From the NCBI RefSeq assembly GCF_004793885.1, contig NZ_SRYG01000001.1, forward strand, positions 1-64,000: 64,000 bases of DNA, in the 5' to 3' direction. Both the position numbers and the translations under genes were made by a program. The notes below the pieces were generated by a model that saw only the letters and a list, made by a program, of their open reading frames with translations, did no database searches and had not been told where the DNA came from. Every line of letters begins with the position of its first letter. The first letter of the stretch is position 1. This DNA comes from Dubosiella muris. GTDB lineage: Bacteria; Bacillota_I; Bacilli_A; Erysipelotrichales; Erysipelotrichaceae. Below, piece by piece: positions 17,228-25,620 of this stretch.

Positions 17228-17932
17228 ATGTTGATTTTTTCGCAGTTCTTCGCGATCTGCTGCTCCATTTTGATTCCGCTTGCGTTGGTCATCTATTTAG
17301 GACTCCATTATGAGGGAAAATGGAAACTGCTTCTATTTGGCGCGCTCACATACATACTCTTTCAAATCGCGCTGTTTCTTCCTGTCGTCTCCTTGATCGC
17401 CAACGAGCCATCCGTGAAAGCGTGGATCTCGGGCCATTACGCCCTCTATATTATTCTTCTTTCTCTGGCCGGCGCCGCGCTGGGAGAGCTTTTCCGCTAT
17501 TTGATCATCAAAGTCTTTTTGGCGCACGACACGTCCAACATGGACGCGGTCGCGTTTGGCTTGGGCTATGGAGGTTTTGAAACGGCGCTGACGGTCGGGA
17601 TGAACGTCATCATCAGCCTTCTCGCTTCCGCGTACATCGTAAAGGCGGGAGCCTCGATGGCGATGCTGGCCGAAGGTATCGGGCAGTTGTGCCTGCTCGT
17701 CATGCAAATCGGCTGGTCGCTGCTCATCATGCAGGCGCTGCGGACAAAAAAGAAAAAGTTCCTGTGGATTTGCATCGGGCTGGAATCGTTTGTCAACTGT
17801 ATTTCCAGACTCGGTCAAAATGTCTGGCACTGGAACTTGTGGATCTTGCTGATAGTCATGATCGCGTTCGGCCTGCTTATGGCGATGTACATCGCGCAAG
17901 TGTTCAAAATGGATCAAAAAGAAAACAAATAG
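17228..17932 (+). CDS. YhfC family intramembrane protease-like protein
   Basis: A 234-residue integral membrane protein with about seven transmembrane segments, resembling the YhfC family (glutamic-type intramembrane protease fold). The family's core motif appears as FGLGYGGFETALTVG (about residues 112-126), where the Glu would be the catalytic residue. GAGGTAATC precedes the ATG. It is a single-gene unit with its own terminator, lying between the sugar transporter and its probable ATPase. Client proteins are unknown. Confidence 0.75.
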   Translation: MLIFSQFFAICCSILIPLALVIYLGLHYEGKWKLLLFGALTYILFQIALFLPVVSLIANEPSVKAWISGHYALYIILLSLAGAALGELFRYLIIKVFLAHDTSNMDAVAFGLGYGGFETALTVGMNVIISLLASAYIVKAGASMAMLAEGIGQLCLLVMQIGWSLLIMQALRTKKKKFLWICIGLESFVNCISRLGQNVWHWNLWILLIVMIAFGLLMAMYIAQVFKMDQKENK

Positions 17933-17967
17933 AAAAACTTCGGGCATTTCACTTGAAGTTTTTTTTA
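17933..17967 (+). terminator. Terminator of the YhfC-like gene
   Basis: AAACTTC / GAAGTTT stem, 13-base loop, run of T residues directly after the stop codon. Confidence 0.75.
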
Positions 17968-17990
17968 TATTCATGAAATAATATCCGAAA

Positions 17991-18004
17991 TGAAACCGCT
18001 TTTA
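17991..18004 (+). promoter_or_regulatory. cre-like catabolite site upstream of the MsmX-type ATPase
   Basis: TGAAACCGCTTTTA agrees with TGWAANCGNTNWCA at 13 of 14 positions and lies 49 bases ahead of the start codon. Confidence 0.5.
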
Positions 18005-18052
18005 TGTTGCTAAAAACAGAAAGTATGACAAGATAAGGAGAAAAATGCTCAA

Positions 18053-19201
18053 ATGGCTGATTTAAATTTAAAGCACATCAATAAGACATATCCAAACGGA
18101 TTTGTCGCCGTAAAAGATTTTAACCTGGATATTCAGGACGGGGAATTTGTGATCTTCGTAGGCCCTTCCGGCTGTGGAAAATCGACGACCCTGCGCATGA
18201 TTGCAGGACTGGAAGACATTACCGGTGGCGATCTGGTCATCGACGGCAAGCGCGTCAACGACGAGGAGCCAAAAGACCGCGACATCGCGATGGTGTTCCA
18301 AAGCTACGCTCTGTATCCGCACATGACGGTTCGCGAAAACATGGAATTCCCGTTAAAGATTGCCAAACTGCCGAAAAACGAAATCGACGCCCGCGTCGAC
18401 GAGGCGGCAAAAACGCTGGGGCTTGAAAGCCTGCTTGACCGCAAGCCGAAGGCGCTTTCCGGAGGACAAAGACAACGTGTCGCGATGGGACGCGCCATCG
18501 TTCGTCATCCAAAGGTTTTGCTCATGGACGAGCCTTTGTCCAACCTGGACGCGAAGCTGCGTGGCCAGATGCGTGTGGAAATTTCCAGACTGCACGAAAA
18601 GCTCGGCTCGACCATCGTGTACGTAACGCACGACCAGACCGAAGCTATGACGCTGGGCGACCGGATCGTCGTGATGAGCGATGGCGAAGTGCAGCAGATC
18701 GACACGCCGCAAAATCTGTATGACTCGCCAGTCAATAAATTCGTGGCGGGCTTTATCGGCGCGCCGCAAATGAACTTCATCGAAGCGACATTGAAAGAAA
18801 AAGGCGAGGACGTCTTCGTGACGATTGCCAACCACGATGTGAAACTTTCCGCGGACAAAGCGGCCCGTTTAAAGAAAAAAGGATACAAAGACGGTCAGGA
18901 AGTCACAGTCGGCATCCGTCCGGAAGACCTGGGTGACGCGCCGGAAATGCTCGCGAAATTCGCGGACTCCACCGTGGAAGGCCATGTCGACGTGTATGAA
19001 ATGCTCGGTTCGACTTCCAACTTGTATGTCAACGTCAACGGGCAGCAAATCACAGCGACTGTGGAGCCGGATACGCCAGTGCGTGTTGGCGACACGATCA
19101 AGCTCGCTTTCGACAACAACAAGATCCACATCTTCGACAAAGACAGCCAGGAAAACGTCCTTGTGGACATCGACCCGGCAACCGGAGAACTGGCTCACTA
19201 A
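18053..19201 (+). CDS. Sugar ABC transporter ATP-binding protein (MsmX/UgpC type)
   Basis: A 382-residue ATPase of the multi-sugar type that energises CUT1 transporters. Walker [10 protein letters not shown] (about residue 37), Q-loop, signature [14 protein letters not shown], Walker [13 protein letters not shown]-loop, and a C-terminal TOBE-like regulatory part (about 240-382). It stands alone, as MsmX does in Bacillus, and probably serves the operon at 13833-16926. AAGGAG lies 12 bases upstream of this ATG. A closer ATG (18045) opens a 6-codon ORF in another frame that overlaps the start. Confidence 0.93.
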   Translation: MADLNLKHINKTYPNGFVAVKDFNLDIQDGEFVIFVGPSGCGKSTTLRMIAGLEDITGGDLVIDGKRVNDEEPKDRDIAMVFQSYALYPHMTVRENMEFPLKIAKLPKNEIDARVDEAAKTLGLESLLDRKPKALSGGQRQRVAMGRAIVRHPKVLLMDEPLSNLDAKLRGQMRVEISRLHEKLGSTIVYVTHDQTEAMTLGDRIVVMSDGEVQQIDTPQNLYDSPVNKFVAGFIGAPQMNFIEATLKEKGEDVFVTIANHDVKLSADKAARLKKKGYKDGQEVTVGIRPEDLGDAPEMLAKFADSTVEGHVDVYEMLGSTSNLYVNVNGQQITATVEPDTPVRVGDTIKLAFDNNKIHIFDKDSQENVLVDIDPATGELAH

Positions 19202-19213
19202 TTCAAATGAACG

Positions 19214-19240
19214 GGACAGCGAAAAAGCTGTCCTTTTTTT
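19214..19240 (+). terminator. Terminator of the MsmX-type gene
   Basis: GGACAGC / GCTGTCC stem, 6-base loop, seven T residues. Confidence 0.9.
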
Positions 19241-19257
19241 GTTGGTTTGACACGCGC

Positions 19258-19282
19258 AAAAAAAAGAAGGCAATCGCCTTCC
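19258..19282 (-). terminator. Terminator of the mannose-6-phosphate isomerase unit
   Basis: Minus strand GAAGGC-GATT-GCCTTC stem followed by eight T residues, directly after the isomerase stop codon. Confidence 0.85.
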
Positions 19283-19286
19283 TTCG

Positions 19287-21014
19287 TTACGCTTGCGGTT
19301 TTCGTACATACGCCCGAATGACGCCAATCGTCGAATCGGTCGGATTGACGATCTTGTAGTTTTTCACCGATGCCGGCACGATGAACGTTTCCGCGTAATG
19401 CACTTCAAATGGTTCAAACGATCCGTCCACGCTTTCGATTCGCGCCATTTGGCCCTCAATCAAGTTCAGCATGTTGACATTGTCCTCGTTTTCCACCAGC
19501 GCCTCGTCCTCGATCCACAACCGGCGCGTTTCAATGTATTCCAGCTCGTGCAATCCGGTATGTTCCTCTTTGACATGTTCGTCCTCGCGAACGGTATAAA
19601 CCGCGTTGACAAGATTGTCCTCGACCCATTTTGTCGTCCGGTCCCATTGAATGTTTTGCTTTCCGTGGTCGATATGAACCGGTCTAGGCAGTCCGTCCAG
19701 CCCGACACGCGCCCAGTCCCACAATTTAAACGTGAAACAGTACGGCGTCGCGCTAATTTCCAGCACCATCGCGTCCGCGCCCGAGCAATGGCAAGTCCCT
19801 GCCGGAATGAGGAAGTGGTCGTGCTTCTTCGCCGGAAACTTGTTGATGTATTTTTCGGCGTCGAACAAGATCTCGCCCCGGTTAGCCGCGTACAAATCCG
19901 CGATCATTTGTTCTTTGTCGACGCCTTCTTTCAAGCCCAAATACACCGTCGCCCCGTCTTTGGCGTCCAAAATATAATAGCTTTCATCTTGCGTGTACGC
20001 CATGCCGAACGTGCGGTGGATGTATTCGGTGAGCGGGTGAACTTGCAGCGACAGGTTTTGCCCGCCAATCGTGTCCAAAAAGTCGAAACGAATCGGGAAT
20101 TCCGCGCCAAACCGGGAATAGACGGACGCGCCCAACAGCGGTTTTGGCTCGTAAAGAACGAGATCCATGGCCGGCAGCTCGATGTACCCGTTGCCAAAAT
20201 CCAAATAAATCGAGTTTTCTTCCGGGACGCCGTCAAAGCTCCACGCGTAGTTTTCCTTGTCCGGATCCAAATTGCACACGTCTTTCATCCACTGGCCGCC
20301 CCAGACACCCGGATCAAAATACGGCACGAGCCGGAACGGCCGGTGCGCCATTTGCGCCAGACCGGCACGCACCGCTTCACCGGCTACCATTTTCACATGA
20401 TCCATGTCGTTCGTGTCGAGAAAATAGTCGATGGAATCAAACAGCGATCGTTTATGCTTGTCGGCCACCCGCCATTCGGTAAAGAATCCGCGTTTGATTT
20501 TCCGCAAAGCGTCCTCGTCGAAATTGTCTTCCTGAAAATTCGCCATTCCATTGCGATAGCGCAGCGTGATTTCCCAACGCGCCATATCCAAATACACGAG
20601 GGTCCCGGTTGCTATCAGGCTGGCGCCATACCCGTACACGATGACACGCTGTCCCGCCTCGGCCGCTTCTTTGGCGCGCGCTTGCAGCGCGGCCCGCTTT
20701 TCCGGTACGATAAAGTTGTCGATTTCCCCATAGTACATCCGTCCGAAAATGCGGTCGTCCGTGATATGGTATCGAAGCTGTTCGCGAATCGTTTCCTTGG
20801 CTTTGAACATGTCGATCGCGTCGATCCATACGTCGTGCGGTATTTGTTTGAGTTCGGTCTTCACTTTCTCGTCGTATACGCCCGGATACGTGTCGAACAC
20901 GAGCGTCGGTCCTTGAGGTTGCAACGTCGCGCGAATCGCGTCCCATCCGTCGATGAGCGCGTCGGGATATCCGTTGATTTTTGTTTTTGGATGCGGATCA
21001 TATAAGCTTTTCAT
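19287..21014 (-). CDS. manA: Class I mannose-6-phosphate isomerase, long form
   Basis: A 575-residue protein. The C-terminal part (about 245-575) is a type I phosphomannose isomerase interconverting mannose-6-P and fructose-6-P: PYFDPGVWGGQWMKDVC, zinc ligands in LQVHP, DESYYIL and the GTCHCSG block. About 240 extra N-terminal residues precede it, with VIVYGYGASLIATG where a nucleotide-kinase-like fold would have its phosphate loop, but no Lys-Ser/Thr; this part looks like a degenerate kinase-like domain. The start at 21014 was chosen for AAGGAG eight bases upstream. The preceding gene, 11 bases away, is a cupin glucose-6-P isomerase, so the pair feeds hexose phosphates into glycolysis. Confidence 0.88.
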   Translation of the reverse strand: MKSLYDPHPKTKINGYPDALIDGWDAIRATLQPQGPTLVFDTYPGVYDEKVKTELKQIPHDVWIDAIDMFKAKETIREQLRYHITDDRIFGRMYYGEIDNFIVPEKRAALQARAKEAAEAGQRVIVYGYGASLIATGTLVYLDMARWEITLRYRNGMANFQEDNFDEDALRKIKRGFFTEWRVADKHKRSLFDSIDYFLDTNDMDHVKMVAGEAVRAGLAQMAHRPFRLVPYFDPGVWGGQWMKDVCNLDPDKENYAWSFDGVPEENSIYLDFGNGYIELPAMDLVLYEPKPLLGASVYSRFGAEFPIRFDFLDTIGGQNLSLQVHPLTEYIHRTFGMAYTQDESYYILDAKDGATVYLGLKEGVDKEQMIADLYAANRGEILFDAEKYINKFPAKKHDHFLIPAGTCHCSGADAMVLEISATPYCFTFKLWDWARVGLDGLPRPVHIDHGKQNIQWDRTTKWVEDNLVNAVYTVREDEHVKEEHTGLHELEYIETRRLWIEDEALVENEDNVNMLNLIEGQMARIESVDGSFEPFEVHYAETFIVPASVKNYKIVNPTDSTIGVIRAYVRKPQA

Positions 21015-21025
21015 TGGTTTCTCCT

Positions 21026-21571
21026 TCATTCTTCCCATTCGATTTTTCCATCGCGTTTGAATACGCGGACCGGAAACGGCATCGCCTCCACGCGCGCGTA
21101 GTCGTGTCCGGCATCGTTGTTCCATACGCAAATGACTTCGAGCGCCTCGTCGCCCGTATTGATGAGGCGATGCGCGTAGTGCCCGTCGATTTTATGTAAC
21201 GTGCCCGGCTCCATCGCTTCGCACCAGCACGTGCCCGTTTCATCCATCAGCATCAGCAATCCGCTTCCTTTAGCGCACCAGTAATATTCCTGGCAATCCA
21301 GGTTCGAATGAAAATGGCCGCGCGTCATATTGCATTCGCCATCCACCGTGACAGGTTCCAGTTTTGAAATCCCCCAGTTCAAATGGCCGCCCACAATATC
21401 CGGGTCCGTCAGACACTGCACCGAATACATGATCGTGTCGGGATCGAGCGTTTCATCCACGCTTTTATAAAATGTTTTCGCGTCCCGATACCGCTTGATG
21501 GAGGTTTCCATCTGCTCCGATTTTAACCCCGCCTCCCAGTCATGGAAAAACGGGGAACGTTTGATTTCCAT
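21026..21571 (-). CDS. Cupin-type glucose-6-phosphate isomerase
   Basis: A 181-residue single-domain cupin of the metal-dependent phosphoglucose isomerase family known from archaea and some bacteria. The metal site is visible as RGHFHSNLDCQEYYW (two His and a Glu, about residues 83-97) with a later YAHRLINTG His. It converts glucose-6-P and fructose-6-P. The start has GAGGAG upstream, and a strong promoter lies further on. First gene of the unit with the mannose-6-P isomerase. Whether it is the only Pgi of the cell cannot be seen here. Confidence 0.85.
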   Translation of the reverse strand: MEIKRSPFFHDWEAGLKSEQMETSIKRYRDAKTFYKSVDETLDPDTIMYSVQCLTDPDIVGGHLNWGISKLEPVTVDGECNMTRGHFHSNLDCQEYYWCAKGSGLLMLMDETGTCWCEAMEPGTLHKIDGHYAHRLINTGDEALEVICVWNNDAGHDYARVEAMPFPVRVFKRDGKIEWEE

Positions 21572-21604
21572 AGTCCTCTCCTCTCCCTTAAAAGGTATAT
21601 CATT

Positions 21605-21633
21605 ATTATAAGTTGCAAAAAAGCGACCGTCAA
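21605..21633 (-). promoter_or_regulatory. Promoter of the hexose-phosphate isomerase unit
   Basis: Minus strand TTGACG (21633-21628), 17-base spacer, TATAAT (21610-21605). Confidence 0.8.
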
Positions 21634-21656
21634 CACGAAAAATAATCTTTCCCGAC

Positions 21657-21683
21657 AAAAAAAAGGAAGACGATTGGTCTTCC
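21657..21683 (-). terminator. Terminator of the first paralogous lipoprotein gene
   Basis: Minus strand GGAAGAC / GTCTTCC stem, 5-base loop, eight T residues, directly after the stop codon. Confidence 0.85.
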
Positions 21684-21689
21684 CATTCT

Positions 21690-22469
21690 TTATTGTACGG
21701 TCAAAACATAAACGTTTCCATCTTTACTTAAGGTTCCAGTCAATGTTACTTCTTGCCCACCGTTTCCTGTATATCCTTTAAGGACAATATATTGCGTCTG
21801 ATCTGCATTCCATAATACCATGGACATATTTCCGTTCGCATCTTCTTTCAAAGCCTGCGGTACGTTTCCAGTTACCCATGTTTCCTGATTGGGAACCAAA
21901 TATTGATCTACATTCTCTAACACCCAGTCAACACTTGCCGGCCCGTTGTGTGGTGTGCCATCGCCGCCAACAACAACTTGTTCCTCGTCGGCGTTCCAGT
22001 TTGGATTGTTGTGCGGATAGCCGTTGTAGCCTACCGCGCTTTCCGCCGCCTTTTCGTCGGAAACGGTTTCGGTTTCCGGCTGTTTTGCGGACTGGTCTTC
22101 TTTTTCCGGCTGTTCTTCCTCCACCACTTTGATTTTCAAAACGTTGCTGTCGATGGCGTCCTGTTTGGCCTGCACGGCGTAGTCGCCGGCTTTGGACGCT
22201 TTAAAGACATACTTTTTGTCTTTCATCGTAATGTTCGCCCCATTCATGGCCGCGAACGACTCCGTTTGGATCGTAAAGTTCTTTGGTGTGGCGTTCACCG
22301 TGATTTCCAGTTCCTCATCCACATCGACTTCCGTTTTCGCGGCCGTCAATTCGATCTTTTCCAGTTTCTTTTCCGCTTCTTTCTTTGGTTCCTCTTTTGG
22401 CGCGCTTGCGCATCCGACCGTCAACGCGAGGCCAAGGCAGAGCGCCAATGCTTTTGTGATTGTTTTCAT
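21690..22469 (-). CDS. Lipoprotein of a four-member local family (copy 1, catabolite-controlled)
   Basis: A 259-residue lipoprotein: signal peptide with lipobox ALTVGC (about residue 20), a Lys/Glu linker, one Ig-like (BIG2-like) domain (about 35-115; KIELTAAKTEVDVDEELEIT), an acidic linker, and a C-terminal beta domain (QEVTLTGTLSKDGNVYVLTV). Domain order and several motifs match the lipoproteins at 23717, 24677 and 25619, but a unique central insert (YNGYPHNNPNW) sets it apart. Its promoter is overlapped by a perfect cre site, so it is expected to be repressed by glucose. Function unknown; an anchored binding or sensing role is inference. Confidence 0.82.
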   Translation of the reverse strand: MKTITKALALCLGLALTVGCASAPKEEPKKEAEKKLEKIELTAAKTEVDVDEELEITVNATPKNFTIQTESFAAMNGANITMKDKKYVFKASKAGDYAVQAKQDAIDSNVLKIKVVEEEQPEKEDQSAKQPETETVSDEKAAESAVGYNGYPHNNPNWNADEEQVVVGGDGTPHNGPASVDWVLENVDQYLVPNQETWVTGNVPQALKEDANGNMSMVLWNADQTQYIVLKGYTGNGGQEVTLTGTLSKDGNVYVLTVQ

Positions 22470-22482
22470 ATATCATTCCCCC

Positions 22483-22496
22483 TGTAATCGCTTTCA
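22483..22496 (-). promoter_or_regulatory. Perfect cre (CcpA) site on the lipoprotein promoter
   Basis: Minus strand TGAAAGCGATTACA fits TGWAANCGNTNWCA at all 14 positions on both strands. It abuts the -10 box and covers the start site, the position for repression. Confidence 0.75.
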
Positions 22497-22524
22497 TTAT
22501 ACATGTAACGATTGCCTATTTCAA
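22496..22524 (-). promoter_or_regulatory. Promoter of lipoprotein copy 1
   Basis: Minus strand TTGAAA (22524-22519), 17-base spacer, TATAAT (22501-22496). Confidence 0.8.
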
Positions 22525-22865
22525 CAAAAATTAAACAATATTTTTATTTGATAGATAAGTTATTTTGTTTTATCATTTATTTGACAGCTGCTTTGCTTTT
22601 TCTTTTAAAAAAACGGCCATTCTTATCGTATTTTTTATGCTCGCTTTTTTATAAAAGACAAGTCATGCCTTTATTACCTTTTTCATAAGATAATTCTATC
22701 TGTTCTTTTTTACATTTTATAGACTATCATTGTTGTTTTCAATGGGAGCGGAATAAGATGCCGTTTTTATGGATAAGTTACACATTTTTATTTTTTATCC
22801 AGTCGTAATCTAATTCAATACTGTTATCTTTCTTCCGTTTTCGGACGCCTTTTCTATGAAAACAC
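22525..22865. other. AT-rich intergenic region, no gene seen
   Basis: About 340 bases between two divergent promoters, strongly AT-rich with many T-runs. A weak dyad (GGATAA ... TTATCC, about 22772-22801) is the only structure noticed. It may hold regulator sites, for example for the LytTR protein encoded next door, but I see no clear paired direct repeats. Confidence 0.5.
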
Positions 22866-22894
22866 TTGAACCCTATCCAGAGTGCTCCTATAAT
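22866..22894 (+). promoter_or_regulatory. Promoter of the LytTR regulator gene
   Basis: TTGAAC, 17-base spacer, TATAAT, 52 bases ahead of the start codon. Confidence 0.8.
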
Positions 22895-22946
22895 CCAAGG
22901 CATGAAATTCACCCACTGTTTTTACGATTTATAACCGGAGGTCATC

Positions 22947-23648
22947 ATGAACATTTACATTGCGATTTTCGATCAGGACATCGTACGCGCAGAAAACACC
23001 AAACACTTTGTCGCCCAGCTTTTCCATCAGCTTCATTTTCCTTGCGAGATTCATATTCTTTTGGACCGCGCTTCCCTTATGGCCGTGCGTCACCAAGTCC
23101 AGCTGTTGTTTCTCGATATCGACCACGATCCAAAAGCGATTGAAACTGGCATGCAAATCAAGCACACCAACAAAGACTGTCTGATCGTCCTGAATTCAAA
23201 AAACGGTGCCAAGCTCCGGCAGGGATACTTGACACAAGCCACTTACTATATGATCGACTCCACCTCTTTTTCGCAATTTGAAAAGGCTTTGAAACCCGCC
23301 TTGATCCACTCGTTTCAAAACCATCTTTCTTTTTACGATCCGTCCGTTTCAAGCACGCGCATCGCGCTGCATGACATTTTATATTTTGAATTTCAACGGA
23401 AAACGACATACATGATTCTTTGCTCCGGTCAAAAAATTAAAACGCCTTACCCGCTTCATGTTTGGATGAAGAAACTGAGAAATACCGGATTCGCCCAATG
23501 CTTTAAATCCATCTACGTTCGACTGGATGCGATTTTAAAAATTGAAAAAAACGAAATCACCTTACTAAACAAGCAAACCCTTCCACTGTCAAGAAAATAC
23601 AAGCCTGAATTTTTAGAAGCGTGGAAAGACCATACCCAAGTTGAGTAA
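22947..23648 (+). CDS. LytTR-type response regulator with divergent receiver
   Basis: A 233-residue regulator. Residues 1-115 look like a receiver domain (acidic IFDQD near the start, LLFLDID at about 52-58 where the phosphoacceptor Asp would be), but the end of the domain is divergent. Residues about 130-230 form a LytTR DNA-binding domain (LHDILYFEFQRKTTYMILCS, then FKSIYVRLDAILKIEKNEIT). Proteins of this AgrA/LytR class usually control surface or peptide-signal genes. No histidine kinase is beside it. GGAGGT precedes the ATG. The two lipoprotein genes downstream on the same strand are candidate targets. Confidence 0.82.
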   Translation: MNIYIAIFDQDIVRAENTKHFVAQLFHQLHFPCEIHILLDRASLMAVRHQVQLLFLDIDHDPKAIETGMQIKHTNKDCLIVLNSKNGAKLRQGYLTQATYYMIDSTSFSQFEKALKPALIHSFQNHLSFYDPSVSSTRIALHDILYFEFQRKTTYMILCSGQKIKTPYPLHVWMKKLRNTGFAQCFKSIYVRLDAILKIEKNEITLLNKQTLPLSRKYKPEFLEAWKDHTQVE

Positions 23649-23662
23649 ATAGGCACGACCCT

Positions 23663-23690
23663 TTGAATTTCCCGCAAAACATCTTATGAT
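23663..23690 (+). promoter_or_regulatory. Promoter of lipoprotein copy 2
   Basis: TTGAAT, 16-base spacer, TATGAT, 27 bases before the start codon. Confidence 0.55.
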
Positions 23691-23716
23691 TATTAAAAGA
23701 AACAATGGAGGATAGT

Positions 23717-24544
23717 ATGAAAAAAATCATTGGACTCTTTCTGGCGGGCGGACTTGTCCTCTGCGCCGGATGCGGAAATAAAAAAGAGCTGACCAGCATT
23801 CAGCTCAATCCAGAAGCGAACAAAGTTCTTGTGGATACCAATACGGATATCGCGATCGTCACCGATCCTGAAAACGTGCAGCTCACCGATTCGGATTTTT
23901 CAACCCTTGGCGGCAACGTGGAAGTCAACAAAGACAACGCGGAATTCTCCGCTTCCAAACCGGGAACCTACACTATTACAGCGAAAAAAGACGGTATCAC
24001 AAGCAACACCATTAAAATTACCGTGGTCGAGCAGCAAACAGAACTCGCCAAAGTCAAAGTGCCGGATACAAAACCAAAGACCGACACAAGCGCAAACAGC
24101 GAAGCGAATGTTTCCCAATCCGAAACGGACATCAACGTCAACGTTTCCGACAACACAAGCAGCTCGTCCCAGACAGAAAGCAGCAGCTCGACAACAACAA
24201 CGCCAAGCTCCAGCACAACCAGCTCGTCTTCGAGCAATGCGGGCATAAGCCAGTCCCAGTCGACAAGCGACAGCCAGGATGACGACCAGCCTTACATTCC
24301 ACCAAAGGCCGACGCCGACGCACTCAGCGCATCCGACCTCACAAAAGATCCCGACAAATACGCCGGACAGGACGTGACCGTTGTCGGAACGTTGAACGAC
24401 AAAGGCACTTCACTGGATGGCATGAAGCTTATTGGCTATCCAGTCGGAATCCATTCCGTTCCAGCGCAGCTGACAGGAACACTGGAAAAGCAAGACGATG
24501 GCTCTTACGCGCTGGATGTCACCAGCTACGCCCAAGTTCAATAA
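23717..24544 (+). CDS. Lipoprotein of the local family (copy 2)
   Basis: A 275-residue lipoprotein: lipobox LCAGC (about residue 19), Ig-like domain (about 28-108; FSASKPGTYTITAKKDGI), a Ser/Thr-rich linker of about 60 residues, and a C-terminal beta domain beginning TKDPDKYAGQDVTVVGTL. The last part resembles small OB-fold-like domains. It is closest to copy 3, 130 bases downstream, which suggests tandem duplication. The ATG at 23717 has GGAGGA upstream; an in-frame ATG at 23705 lies within that site. The low-complexity linker suggests a surface-exposed stalk. Function unknown. Confidence 0.82.
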   Translation: MKKIIGLFLAGGLVLCAGCGNKKELTSIQLNPEANKVLVDTNTDIAIVTDPENVQLTDSDFSTLGGNVEVNKDNAEFSASKPGTYTITAKKDGITSNTIKITVVEQQTELAKVKVPDTKPKTDTSANSEANVSQSETDINVNVSDNTSSSSQTESSSSTTTTPSSSTTSSSSSNAGISQSQSTSDSQDDDQPYIPPKADADALSASDLTKDPDKYAGQDVTVVGTLNDKGTSLDGMKLIGYPVGIHSVPAQLTGTLEKQDDGSYALDVTSYAQVQ

Positions 24545-24553
24545 ACTTTCTTC

Positions 24554-24580
24554 GACTTTGCTTACGCAAAGTCTTTTTTT
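24554..24580 (+). terminator. Terminator of lipoprotein copy 2
   Basis: Perfect 8-bp stem GACTTTGC / GCAAAGTC, 4-base loop, seven T residues. Confidence 0.92.
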
Positions 24581-24676
24581 CGCACAGGCAACACTTATAT
24601 TTTGTATTATGTTGGTCATATTTCTTTGCGCTTTTTCCAAAATGAATTATATTGAAGATAACATTGGAGGCATTTT

Positions 24677-25510
24677 ATGAAAAAAATAATTAGCTTTTTC
24701 GCGGTATGCTCGCTCATCCTTTTGGCAGGCTGTTCAGCAACCAGCAAAAAAACCGAAACTTTAAAAACCATTCAGCTGGATCCGGAAGCCGACAAAGTTC
24801 TTGTCGACACCGACACCGATATCCATATCAAAACCGATCCGGCAACTATTCAATTAACCGATAAAGACTTCACTTGTTCTGGAGGAAATGTCAAAGTGAC
24901 AAAAGACAATGCCGAATTTTCCGCCTCCGACGCGGGAACCTACACGATTTCCGCCAAACAGGGCAACGTAACAAGCAACACGATCACCATCACTGTCGTT
25001 GCTGAAGAAAGCGAACTGGTTGCAGCAGCCGATACCGACCAGACAACAAGCAGCGCGCCGGCAACGGACGATTCCCAGACGACCAGCAACGATGCGACGA
25101 CGAGCACAGACAATACTGCCTCTTCCTCCTCAAACGCGGGCAGCTCTGCTTCCACACAAACACAAACGCAAAACCCTGGCGAAGCCTCGCCAGACGCGAT
25201 TGACGTCGCCACGATCTTAAGCGATCCGGACGATTATGTCGGCCAGTCGATCACGATCATTGGCGCGTTGCCACAAACCGCCGCTTACGACGCCAACAAC
25301 AACCCATACGAAATCATTTACCCGACAAGCGGCGGTAGCGATATCAACGATCCAAGCGACCGGCTTCGTCTTGAAGGGGCCAATGTCACGATTGGCGGAT
25401 GTATCGCCGAACTAACCGGCACGCTTGAAAAGCAGAAAATCGGCAACGATCAATACGTGTTCAACGTAACCAGCTTCGAGGAAGTATCGGACGAATCCGC
25501 ACATAGTTAA
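24677..25510 (+). CDS. Lipoprotein of the local family (copy 3)
   Basis: A 277-residue lipoprotein with lipobox LLAGC, Ig-like domain (DPEADKVLVDTDTDIHIKT, FSASDAGTYTISAK), a Ser/Thr/Gln-rich linker (about 115-175), and the C-terminal beta domain (SDPDDYVGQSITIIGALPQ). In the Ig-like part it is nearly the same as copy 2. Its C-terminal domain is longer and more like copy 4 (IGGCIAELTGTLE against FGGCLAELDGVLE). TTGGAGG precedes the start. It has its own terminator region and is convergent with copy 4. Confidence 0.82.
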   Translation: MKKIISFFAVCSLILLAGCSATSKKTETLKTIQLDPEADKVLVDTDTDIHIKTDPATIQLTDKDFTCSGGNVKVTKDNAEFSASDAGTYTISAKQGNVTSNTITITVVAEESELVAAADTDQTTSSAPATDDSQTTSNDATTSTDNTASSSSNAGSSASTQTQTQNPGEASPDAIDVATILSDPDDYVGQSITIIGALPQTAAYDANNNPYEIIYPTSGGSDINDPSDRLRLEGANVTIGGCIAELTGTLEKQKIGNDQYVFNVTSFEEVSDESAHS

Positions 25511-25528
25511 CCATCGAATTTTTGTGAA

Positions 25529-25589
25529 AATGACGAAGGGGGTTCGTCATTCCGTTTCTCTCCAGCCCGCTGTTTAGCGGGCTTCTTTC
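25529..25589 (+). terminator. Two hairpins ending the lipoprotein copy 3 transcript
   Basis: A perfect AATGACGAA / TTCGTCATT hairpin (25529-25551) is followed by AGCCCGCT-GTTT-AGCGGGCT (about 25563-25582) with a weak T-rich tail. Confidence 0.7.
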
Positions 25590-25595
25590 TATTTA

Positions 25596-25620
25596 TACGA
25601 AAAAAGAGCGTTTCCGCTCT
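25596..25620 (-). terminator. Terminator of the BlaI/M56-lipoprotein operon
   Basis: Minus strand AGAGCGGAAACGCTCT hairpin followed by five or more T residues, at the stop codon of lipoprotein copy 4. Confidence 0.8.
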
